A stretch of DNA of 43,050 nucleotides, taken from positions 1-43,050 of the forward strand of contig NZ_QOLD01000006.1 of assembly GCF_003333305.1 (NCBI RefSeq), written 5' to 3'. Positions 8,413 to 15,742 of this stretch are shown here, piece after piece; positions within the stretch are counted from its first letter, which is position 1; the number at the start of each line of letters is the position of its first letter. The stretch comes from Candidatus Colwellia aromaticivorans. Lineage in GTDB: Bacteria; Pseudomonadota; Gammaproteobacteria; Enterobacterales; Alteromonadaceae. A program made the translations under genes and the position numbers. The notes below the pieces were generated by a model. It was not told the DNA's origin and did no database searches. It saw only the letters and a program-made list of their open reading frames with translations.

Positions 8413-10578
8413 TTACGCGACTTCTTTTACCTTTATTTCTGTTTCTTTGTACTTGGCTTTCTTACGTGCCAACTTTTTAAGTGGCGGGCACTTCTCTTCA
8501 TTAAAATAAGTTACCTGACAATCAAGACAGTAATGGCATTCACGCATGTTAATAACACCATCTGGATCTATTGCCTGAATTTCACATTCTTTCGCACACG
8601 TTTTACAAGGCTGACCACATTCTGGACGACGACGTAACCAGCTAAATAATCGAACACTATTACTGGTTGATAACGCTGCGCCTAATGGACATAAGTAGCG
8701 ACAGAAAAACTTACGATTAAAAATATTGATAATCAGTAATACTGATGCATATAAAACAAATGGCCATTCACGGTCAAACTTCAACAGGAACGTTGTTTTA
8801 AATGGTTCAACTTCAGCAAACTGCTCTGCAAGGGCTAGAGATTCCATTGATAAACCAAATAAGGCTAATAAAATTAGATATTTAATTGCCCACAAACGTT
8901 CATGTACAGCCCAAGGTAATTCAAATTGTGGAATTTTGATATAACGAGCGAAAATATTCATCAGCTCTTGCAGCGCACCAAATGGGCACAACCAACCACA
9001 ATAAACGGCACGGCCCCATAAGATCATTGTTACTGCTGCAGCTCCCCATAAAATAAAGATAACAGGGTCCAGTAAAAACAAATCCCAAGAAAAATCAGAC
9101 ATAAAGGCTTGCAAGAAGGTAAATACATTGACCACTGACAACTGACCACCCCATGACCAACCGATAAAGACTACGGTGACAATTAAGAACAAATGACGGA
9201 AATTGTGCATAAAGGTTGGGTGACGAACTAAAACATCTTGAAAGAATAAACTCATCACAACCAGAACAAGCAAAATAATCAGAATAATTACTTCTACCTC
9301 TTTCTCTTTCCACACTTGCTGCGCTAAAGATAATTCAGGCTCAGGCATAATGAGTGGTGGACGGTCTACGTAGTTATCTAAGGTGTGATAATCAGCTTTA
9401 AAACTGGTGAATATACTCTCTAAAGGACCTGTTTGACGGCGAACTAATAATTCTAACTGCCAGTCTGAAGCGGGATTAAATTCATGATGTTCACGGACAA
9501 TAAAGATAGACCGTTCTTTAAACGTTGGCGCGCCATCAATATAAATATCAGGCACACGACTATGATCTAAATCTCTAAAAGCAAAAGCATTCTCGTTTTG
9601 CAATATTTGAATGCGATCAAAAATGGCGCCACGCACATAACCAGAGCCTTTAAATGAATAACCTTTGCCCATTAAAATCATCGCGTGCTCGCCCGGCTTT
9701 AATGTAGATAATAAGTATTCATATTCACTGTCGCCTAATAAGTTACGTCCTACAGAGGGAATATTAACTTGCGCAAAGTAAACTTCAGCAAACATATCCT
9801 GCTTTTGTTCTGCTGCAGCTTCATCAACATGCTCGGCATCTGTATCAACAAAAGCGTCATCAACTGTTTTTCTATTGAGATATAATTTTCGAATGGCGCC
9901 ATTACCCGTAAGCGTTGTCCAATCTGCTTTTTCATACACATCAGGATAAATAGTACCCATAGGCTGAATAGCTTGTTGAGTTGTACTAATAATACCAAGT
10001 GAACGCGCGACTAATTTTGCCGCTTTTACAATAGCGACGTTCATTACCATTACGGTAACCGTTGCACCCGAAAGACCATCAATGTGTATAACACCCTCGG
10101 TTTTATTTCCACCAACTTTTAATCGATCATCTGCACTTAAGCCGTTATATTGCTCCGTAAAGGCGTGTAATTTACTCTCGGGAATACCTGCTAAAATAAT
10201 AGGTTCATGATGCTCAAGCACCTTAGCGCCTAAGTAAATACCTTTGGTGTCAATAGCCACTAGCATGTTTACTGGCTCACCTGAATAAGCAGGAATTCTT
10301 GCTAAGTCATTTGTTTCAAAGGCATAACCTAAAACGACTTCCTTACCTTCTTTTTCTCCATAAATGGTCCAAATTAACGGCGCACCTTCTTTGGCAACCA
10401 CTTTTTCGGAAATATGAGTTTGCTCTGTAAAGATCTCTTTTATCAGTGGCATTGGATCTTTAGGCGGACTAACAAATAGCGCTTGAGCGGGAAAGGTAAT
10501 TGCCAGAGAAAGCATACATATAGGGCCTAATAAGCTAAGCACCTTTTTCAATAGACTTTTAACGGGAAAGAAAAACAT
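8413..10578 (-). CDS. nosR: NosR, membrane flavo-iron-sulfur protein of N2O reduction
   Basis: NosR is required for nos expression and for electron supply to NosZ. The 721-residue protein has a signal/anchor segment, then a periplasmic FMN-binding domain with IDGLSGATVTVMVMN, where the threonine of SGAT is expected to carry covalent FMN. About six membrane helices follow, with two CxxxCP motifs (CGWLCPFGAL and CRYLCPLGAAL). The cytoplasmic C-terminus holds ferredoxin-type cysteine clusters (CGQPCKTCAKEC and CHYCLDC). I place the start at the ATG at 10578, preceded by AAGAAGTGG, instead of the in-frame TTG at 10614. FMN attachment normally needs an ApbE/NosX flavin transferase, and none is encoded next to this cluster. 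Confidence 0.95.
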   Translation of the reverse strand: MFFFPVKSLLKKVLSLLGPICMLSLAITFPAQALFVSPPKDPMPLIKEIFTEQTHISEKVVAKEGAPLIWTIYGEKEGKEVVLGYAFETNDLARIPAYSGEPVNMLVAIDTKGIYLGAKVLEHHEPIILAGIPESKLHAFTEQYNGLSADDRLKVGGNKTEGVIHIDGLSGATVTVMVMNVAIVKAAKLVARSLGIISTTQQAIQPMGTIYPDVYEKADWTTLTGNGAIRKLYLNRKTVDDAFVDTDAEHVDEAAAEQKQDMFAEVYFAQVNIPSVGRNLLGDSEYEYLLSTLKPGEHAMILMGKGYSFKGSGYVRGAIFDRIQILQNENAFAFRDLDHSRVPDIYIDGAPTFKERSIFIVREHHEFNPASDWQLELLVRRQTGPLESIFTSFKADYHTLDNYVDRPPLIMPEPELSLAQQVWKEKEVEVIILIILLVLVVMSLFFQDVLVRHPTFMHNFRHLFLIVTVVFIGWSWGGQLSVVNVFTFLQAFMSDFSWDLFLLDPVIFILWGAAAVTMILWGRAVYCGWLCPFGALQELMNIFARYIKIPQFELPWAVHERLWAIKYLILLALFGLSMESLALAEQFAEVEPFKTTFLLKFDREWPFVLYASVLLIINIFNRKFFCRYLCPLGAALSTSNSVRLFSWLRRRPECGQPCKTCAKECEIQAIDPDGVINMRECHYCLDCQVTYFNEEKCPPLKKLARKKAKYKETEIKVKEVA

Positions 10579-10624
10579 CAAGCATCCACTTCTTAATAGA
10601 GAACTAGTGGGCAATCAAAATTAC

Positions 10625-10649
10625 ACACTGCGACAATATGTCACAGTGT
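10625..10649 (-). promoter_or_regulatory. 25-bp palindrome over the predicted nosR promoter start
   Basis: Outer arms ACACTG and CAGTGT (10625-10630 and 10644-10649) and inner GACA/TGTC arms make a nearly perfect 25-bp dyad. Its centre at 10637 is 41.5 bases from the centre of the FNR-type box. A minus-strand TACACT hexamer (10645-10650) fits a -10 element, so transcription would start near the dyad centre. That position suits a repressor site or a 5' UTR hairpin. The binding protein is unknown. Confidence 0.45.
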
Positions 10650-10671
10650 ACGCTGATGATATTTAGCCGAT

Positions 10672-10685
10672 ATGATATAGATCAA
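10672..10685 (-). promoter_or_regulatory. FNR/DNR-type box upstream of nosR
   Basis: On the minus strand the site reads TTGATCTATATCAT, 9 of 10 matches to the FNR-family consensus TTGAT-N4-ATCAA. It lies 94 bases upstream of the nosR ATG and 41.5 bp (centre to centre) from the predicted start region, the classic class II activator position. It should switch on nosRZ under low oxygen or with NO, through an FNR or DNR-type regulator that is not encoded in this window. Confidence 0.7.
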
Positions 10686-10869
10686 AAAATAATAACGAAA
10701 AAAGATTAATAAGAACATAACGATATAACCCTATTTTTTATATGGATTTAATAGACAGGTTTATCTCTAGCAATAATACCCAGTAAAATATTTCGTTACT
10801 TTCGCGATATTTATTAGTGTTACAAGGCCTCTTTTAGCTGATGAGATTTTCTTTTACTTTCAGGCAGAC

Positions 10870-10904
10870 AAAAAAATAGGCTACAACAACTGCTGTAACC
10901 TATT
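10870..10904 (-). terminator. Intrinsic terminator after tyrS
   Basis: On the minus strand AATAGGTTACA pairs with TGTAGCCTATT (one mismatch) and is followed by seven Ts (10870-10876). It lies 64 bases downstream of the tyrS stop. The rest of the 10579-10967 gap holds the nosR promoter elements and otherwise AT-rich DNA. Confidence 0.75.
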
Positions 10905-10967
10905 AGAAAACTATCAATGATTCGTTCAATACCTTAAAGAAATTTGCATTGATTAATTGACTAGTTT

Positions 10968-12167
10968 TTAGTTAACACTAACTCGAGCAAATTTGCGTTT
11001 ACCCACTTGGTATACTGCTTTACTCCCACTAATGATTGTTAAGCCTTTGTCGGTAATTTTTTCACCATCAATTTTGGCTGCGCCTTGTTTGATCATTCGG
11101 TATGCATCTGAAGTACTACCGACTAAGCCCGCTTCTTTTAATAAGTTAGCAATGGCTATTTCACCACTTTCAGGGTTAAGTTCAAACTCTGGCATTTCAT
11201 CAGGCATCGCACCTTTTTGAAAGCGATTAATAAATTCTTGATGAGCCGCTGTTGCAGCTGCTTCATCATGAAAACGGGCAATAAGCTCTTTCGCTAAATC
11301 TATTTTCACATCACGTGGGTTTTTGCCGTTTTCAATCTCGGTTTTATAGCCTTTAATTTCTGCCAAAGGCTTAAAGCTAAGTAATTCGTAATAACGCCAC
11401 ATTAATACATCAGAAATCGACATGATTTTACCGAACATATCTGAAGGGCTATCCGTAATACCAATATAATTACCTAAAGATTTCGACATTTTCTGCACAC
11501 CGTCTAAACCTTCAAGTAATGGCATCATTAGTACAGTTTGCGGGCGCTGGCCTTCGCTTTTTTGTAATTCACGACCCATTAATAAATTAAATTTTTGATC
11601 GGTGCCACCTAACTCTACATCGGCTTCAAGCGCGACAGAATCCCAACCTTGTACTAACGGATACATAAATTCATGAATTGCGATGGCCTGGCCATTAGCG
11701 TAACGTTTTTTAAAATCATCACGTTCCATCATACGAGCAACAGTTTGACGAGAAGCAAGCTGTAACATGCCCGCAGCGCCTAATTTTTCCATCCAAGTGG
11801 AGTTAAAGGCAACCGTTGTTTTTGCCGGATCTAGAATTTTAAATACTTGCTCTTTATACGTTTCCGCATTGGCTAAAACATCTTCTTTAGTGAGTGCCTT
11901 GCGAGTAACGTTTTTACCCGTTGGATCACCAATCATGCCAGTAAAGTCACCAATTAAGAAGATAACTTCATGACCTTGTAACTGAAACTGACGTAATTTA
12001 TTAATTAATACTGTATGACCAAGATGTAAGTCTGGCGCAGTAGGATCAAAACCAGCCTTAATTTTTAATGGTTTACCTGTTTTTAACTTTGCTAAAAGCT
12101 CATCTTCTACTAATATTTCTTCCGCACCGCGTTTCAACTCTGCAAACGCTTGACTAACATCGGTCAT
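10968..12167 (-). CDS. tyrS: Tyrosyl-tRNA synthetase
   Basis: Class I aminoacyl-tRNA synthetase that charges tRNA-Tyr. The HIGH-type motif is HLGH (about residues 48-51), within [16 protein letters not shown], and the second signature is [11 protein letters not shown]. The C-terminal ~60 residues ([19 protein letters not shown]) form an S4 RNA-binding domain. The [10 protein letters not shown] and KMSKS forms place it with the TyrRS group sometimes called TyrZ, which differs from E. coli TyrS (HVGH, KFGKT). I use the ATG at 12167 (399 residues), which has GGAG at a good distance. The in-frame GTG at 12179 would overlap that site. It is divergent from the M23 peptidase gene, as in related bacteria. 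Confidence 0.97.
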   Translation of the reverse strand: MTDVSQAFAELKRGAEEILVEDELLAKLKTGKPLKIKAGFDPTAPDLHLGHTVLINKLRQFQLQGHEVIFLIGDFTGMIGDPTGKNVTRKALTKEDVLANAETYKEQVFKILDPAKTTVAFNSTWMEKLGAAGMLQLASRQTVARMMERDDFKKRYANGQAIAIHEFMYPLVQGWDSVALEADVELGGTDQKFNLLMGRELQKSEGQRPQTVLMMPLLEGLDGVQKMSKSLGNYIGITDSPSDMFGKIMSISDVLMWRYYELLSFKPLAEIKGYKTEIENGKNPRDVKIDLAKELIARFHDEAAATAAHQEFINRFQKGAMPDEMPEFELNPESGEIAIANLLKEAGLVGSTSDAYRMIKQGAAKIDGEKITDKGLTIISGSKAVYQVGKRKFARVSVN

Positions 12168-12192
12168 TTCTAGCTCCACTTGTGATATTCAT

Positions 12193-12238
12193 GTTACTTC
12201 AAAATCCTCAATAGCCCTGAAATAGGCATTTTGAAGTA
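12193..12238. repeat. Short dispersed repeat as an inverted pair between tyrS and mepM
   Basis: TACTTCAAAAT (12195-12205) and ATTTTGAAGTA (12228-12238) are perfect 11-bp inverted arms with a 22-base spacer. The same sequence is present at 2378-2390. It lies in the divergent tyrS/M23 peptidase spacer and could form a hairpin in either leader. Confidence 0.5.
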
Positions 12239-12420
12239 TCATGAGTATAGGTCTATATTCATTTCAATAGCCGAATTCTACTCACTTTATCCGCTACATA
12301 AAAGAATAAAAGCAATTGTGGCCTTATTTTTATAAATCTTTTATAAAAACTTTGATATAGTGCAGAGCAATTAACGACAGTTATCGTATTTCAGTTACCA
12401 TCTAATAAATAAATATCTCC

Positions 12421-13896
12421 GTGAATAAACAACAAATAATACAACGTCAATTAAAAAGCCTGCAAGGAATACTGCTGAGTTTGCGCGATATGTTTATGCG
12501 CCTTCCCAAAAAACATCGCTTGATCATTATGTCCATCAGTGTATTTTTATTACTCTTGATGATATTACCAACCGAGCAAGAACTAACCTCAAAAGATGCT
12601 AGTAGTGAGGGCTTCGAATTAGGTAAGCGCTACCAGGTTGCGATGCCTCAACAAGCCAGTGGTTCAATCACTGATAGCCCAATAAAAATACCGTCTATTC
12701 CTATTAAAGACACCACTATGCCTGATGAGCCATCTCCTAGCGCTATAGTGAATACGGTTAACTCACAGCAGCAAAATAATATGTCTTGGCAAACGGCAAA
12801 AGTACGTAGTGGCGATTCATTAGCAAGAATATTTAAACGTTTAGGTTTTAGTGCGCAAGAAACTTACGCGGTAAGTACTGCTCAAGGCAAAGATAGTAAA
12901 TTACTAATGAAAATTAATGTTGGCGATACTTTGCGCATAGCAAGTAATGACGAAAATCAAGTAACCGCGTTGGAATACCCATTATCCAAAATAGATACCT
13001 TATATATCAACCTTGTTGGTGATAAATTTCAATCACATAAAGAATCTAAAACCGTTGAAATTCGTCAAGCATTCGCTCATGGCACTATCAGTTCAAGTTT
13101 TTGGAATGCGGGTACTACTGCCGGTTTAACTGACGCGCAAATTATCACTTTTGCTAATATTTTTGGTTGGGACATTGATTTTGCTTTAGATCTTCGCGCT
13201 GGTGATAGCTTTCACATGATTTATGAAAAAAAATATATCGAAGGAGAATATATAGGGTCAGGTAATATTCTCGCCGCGGAGTTTATTAATCAAGACGAGC
13301 CTTTTCAAGCAGTGCGCTTTACTGATGACGAATACTACACGCCCGATGGTAAAAGCATGCGTAAAGCTTTTTTACGTGCACCCGTTAGTTTTAAATATAT
13401 TAGTTCAAACTTTAAACGTAAACGCTTTCATCCAGTACAAAAGCGCTGGAAGGCTCATAGAGGCGTTGATTACGCGGCTAAAACAGGTACACCTGTAGTC
13501 GCTGCAGGTAATGGTAAAGTCACCCACTCAACCTATAACAAATACAATGGAAATTATGTATTTATTCAGCATGGCAATGGCATTGTGACTAAATATTTAC
13601 ATTTTTCAAAACGCGCAGTTAAAAAAGGTCAACGAGTGAAACAGGGACAACTCATTGGCAAAGTTGGAGCAACCGGCTTAGCCGCTGGTCCTCACTTACA
13701 TTATGAATTCCTCCTTAATGGTGTACATCGCAACCCCAGAACAGTCAAACTTCCTGATGCCAAACCGATAGCCAAAAAATATAAAACAGAATTTTCAGCA
13801 CTTGCTAAAAAACGCATAGACACGTTAGTTGGCTCTAAAAATGCCATATTTTCTAGAATAACTAAAGAAGAAAGCACACAACAAAGTGATGATTGA
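12421..13896 (+). CDS. M23-family murein endopeptidase (MepM/YebA-like)
   Basis: A 491-residue envelope protein that probably cleaves peptide cross-links in peptidoglycan. It has a short cytoplasmic start, one membrane anchor near residues 35-50 (LIIMSISVFLLLLMILP), a LysM/OapA-like region beginning TAKVRSGDSLARIFKRLG near 125, and a C-terminal M23 domain with HRGVDYAAKTGTPV (zinc ligands H and D) and GPHLHYEF (HxH). The start is a GTG at 12421 with no strong ribosome-binding site; no earlier in-frame start is evident. It overlaps the start of anmK. The tyrS-peptidase-anmK grouping is common in gammaproteobacteria and links cell-wall cutting to recycling of the released anhydro-sugars. Confidence 0.9.
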   Translation: MNKQQIIQRQLKSLQGILLSLRDMFMRLPKKHRLIIMSISVFLLLLMILPTEQELTSKDASSEGFELGKRYQVAMPQQASGSITDSPIKIPSIPIKDTTMPDEPSPSAIVNTVNSQQQNNMSWQTAKVRSGDSLARIFKRLGFSAQETYAVSTAQGKDSKLLMKINVGDTLRIASNDENQVTALEYPLSKIDTLYINLVGDKFQSHKESKTVEIRQAFAHGTISSSFWNAGTTAGLTDAQIITFANIFGWDIDFALDLRAGDSFHMIYEKKYIEGEYIGSGNILAAEFINQDEPFQAVRFTDDEYYTPDGKSMRKAFLRAPVSFKYISSNFKRKRFHPVQKRWKAHRGVDYAAKTGTPVVAAGNGKVTHSTYNKYNGNYVFIQHGNGIVTKYLHFSKRAVKKGQRVKQGQLIGKVGATGLAAGPHLHYEFLLNGVHRNPRTVKLPDAKPIAKKYKTEFSALAKKRIDTLVGSKNAIFSRITKEESTQQSDD

Positions 13897-15145
13897 TATG
13901 CAGATAAATTCGGCAAAGAAGAAAAGCTCTTACCTTGGCTTAATGTCTGGTACCAGTGCCGATGGCATAGATCTAGCCTTAGTTACTTTTGATGAAGATA
14001 ATAAACTTGAACACCATGCTAGTTATTATCAAGCCTATAGTGATCAAACTGCCGCTAAAATTATCGCCTTGTACTGCGCTGAAAATAATAACCCTAATAA
14101 TAATGAAATAGATCGTGCTTTTGAGTTAGATGTAGAATTGGCACACCTTTTTGCCAAGGCCATTAGTGCCTTTTTAGTCCAAGAGCAACTAAGCTGTGAT
14201 GATATTGTTGCCATCGGTAGCCACGGACAAACTATTCGTCACCGACCACGAGTAAAACATCCTTTCACCTTACAAATTGGTTGCTGTCAAACGTTAGCAA
14301 CCTTAACTAATATTCGCGTTATTGGTCAGTTTAGGCGTAAAGATATGGCATTTGGTGGCCAGGGTGCTCCCTTAGTGCCGGCCTTTCATCAAACCATCTT
14401 TAGTGAAAGTGTTGTTAGTAATAGTTTTGTTACTGAAAGTGCTATTGATCAAAGCTTAATAAAAAATGCCAGTGATGTTTTTGTGGTTAACATTGGCGGT
14501 ATTGCTAATCTCACTTTTCTTCCTGCAATGAATAAATTAAATGTCATCGGCTATGATACCGGTACAGGTAATGCTTTAATGGATGATTGGTTTCGGTTGC
14601 ACAACTCCAATAGCCATACTCACTATGATAAAAATGGTGATTGGGCGGCAAAGGGGAAAATAAACGATGATTTATTAAGGCAATTACTGTCTGATGATTA
14701 TTTTCAGCTAGCGCCACCTAAAAGTACAGGTCGAGAATACTTCCATTTATCATGGTTAAAAAAACAACTAAGCAACATTAAGCCAATTAGAAATCAAGAT
14801 GTTCAAGCAACACTTACCGCTTTTACTGCAATAACCATAGTCAATGCGATTAAACAGCATAGCACTGATAATTCTAATATCACTAAGGTTTACCTTTGTG
14901 GCGGCGGCGCCCACAACAACACATTGAAAAATTTAATAAATCAACAATTAGAATCAGAGTCACAATCAAAAAGTAATAAGTACGAACTCTTACTTACTAG
15001 TCAAAAAGGTATTGATGGCGATCAATTAGAAGCAGTCGCTTTTGCTTGGCTAGCATTTGCTTATGACAAAAAGTTATTAAGCAGTATGCCTGCAGTTACA
15101 GGGGCTAGAAAAAGTTGCACCCTTGGCACAGCATATTTTCCGTAA
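13889..15145 (+). CDS. anmK: Anhydro-N-acetylmuramic acid kinase
   Basis: AnmK converts 1,6-anhydro-MurNAc plus ATP to MurNAc-6-phosphate in the cytoplasm, feeding recycled cell wall back to metabolism. The N-terminal GLMSGTSADGIDLALV, the internal GSHGQTIRHRP, FGGQGAPLVPAFH, NIGGIANLTF and GYDTGTGNALMD, and the late CGGGAHNNTL are all family motifs of this ASKHA-fold kinase. The length of about 418 residues is somewhat long because of inserts near 180-190 and 340-350. The start is uncertain: ATG at 13889 overlaps the upstream peptidase gene by 8 bases, ATG at 13898 is just after its stop, and the GTG at 13886 is unlikely. Co-transcription with the peptidase is expected. Confidence 0.95.
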   Translation: MIDMQINSAKKKSSYLGLMSGTSADGIDLALVTFDEDNKLEHHASYYQAYSDQTAAKIIALYCAENNNPNNNEIDRAFELDVELAHLFAKAISAFLVQEQLSCDDIVAIGSHGQTIRHRPRVKHPFTLQIGCCQTLATLTNIRVIGQFRRKDMAFGGQGAPLVPAFHQTIFSESVVSNSFVTESAIDQSLIKNASDVFVVNIGGIANLTFLPAMNKLNVIGYDTGTGNALMDDWFRLHNSNSHTHYDKNGDWAAKGKINDDLLRQLLSDDYFQLAPPKSTGREYFHLSWLKKQLSNIKPIRNQDVQATLTAFTAITIVNAIKQHSTDNSNITKVYLCGGGAHNNTLKNLINQQLESESQSKSNKYELLLTSQKGIDGDQLEAVAFAWLAFAYDKKLLSSMPAVTGARKSCTLGTAYFP

Positions 15146-15311
15146 ATGGTACTAGTAAACATTCTATACCCACACGACTCAAGTTACTCAAAGAATAAAA
15201 AACTTGGTGTTTTTTCTGTTGCACCAATCAATCTTTGTATAAAAAATGAACTAATGCAACAATGAGCACTCTAAGTAATTACGTCTAGTATTGATAATGA
15301 AAGGAGGAACT

Positions 15312-15503
15312 ATGGAATTTAATGATATTCATATTGGTATGAGGTGTGGCAGTAAAAAAGGTAGCGGCACTGTAACTTGGATCGATGGTTCAACCCGTAC
15401 AATCTATTTAGCAGATACCTGCAACAATAATAATTTTGAAGTCGAGTTTGAGGAAATTATCGAAGATCCCCAAGTACATAATAGAGAAGATACTTTTTAT
15501 TAA
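15312..15503 (+). CDS. Small conserved-looking protein of unknown function (63 aa)
   Basis: The start is the ATG at 15312, preceded by an ideal AAGGAGG at 15301-15307; an upstream in-frame TTG can be ignored. The 63 residues begin MEFNDIHIGMRCGSKKGSGT and are rich in short beta-strand stretches (TVTWIDGSTRTIYLAD, NNNFEVEFEEII) with an acidic C-terminus. The pattern looks like a small SH3-like or KOW-like barrel, but I do not recognise the family. It stands alone between anmK and the NagZ-like gene and ends in a strong terminator, so it is probably a well-expressed separate gene. Confidence 0.75.
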   Translation: MEFNDIHIGMRCGSKKGSGTVTWIDGSTRTIYLADTCNNNNFEVEFEEIIEDPQVHNREDTFY

Positions 15504-15533
15504 ACTAATCTCCTAAATATTTTAGTATTTTAA

Positions 15534-15565
15534 CCCCGTAAACGTCTGTTTACGGGGTTTTCTTT
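15534..15565 (+). terminator. Strong intrinsic terminator after the 63-aa gene
   Basis: CCCCGTAAAC and GTTTACGGGG form a perfect 10-bp stem with a GTCT loop (15534-15557), followed by TTTTCTTT. It begins 31 bases after the stop codon at 15503. Confidence 0.93.
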
Positions 15566-15656
15566 ATCCAAAAAAACCTCCATTCGACTATTTCATTTAC
15601 ACATTTTTCTCTTGATTTTATTCATACTGCTTACACTTTTATAACTTCACCGAGAA

Positions 15657-15703
15657 TTTATACCCGCTCCACTTGAAGATGCTTGTTTCAGGAAGTCTGA
15701 GCG
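15657..15703. repeat. Hairpin-forming intergenic repeat-like sequence
   Basis: Between two genes, CGCTC (near 15665) and GAGCG (near 15699) flank CACTTGAAGATGC, a variant of the dispersed TACTTCAAAATGC motif seen at 2378 and 12226. It is probably a related short repeat. No coding or regulatory role is evident. Confidence 0.25.
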
Positions 15704-15742
15704 ATTCATAATCAAGGCACATTTTTTTACATGTCTATGTAG

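Noticed and set aside
10625..10649. CRP site in the nosR promoter (TGTGA...TCGCA)
   Set aside because: The spacer between half-sites is seven instead of six bases, and the dyad extends well beyond a CRP site.
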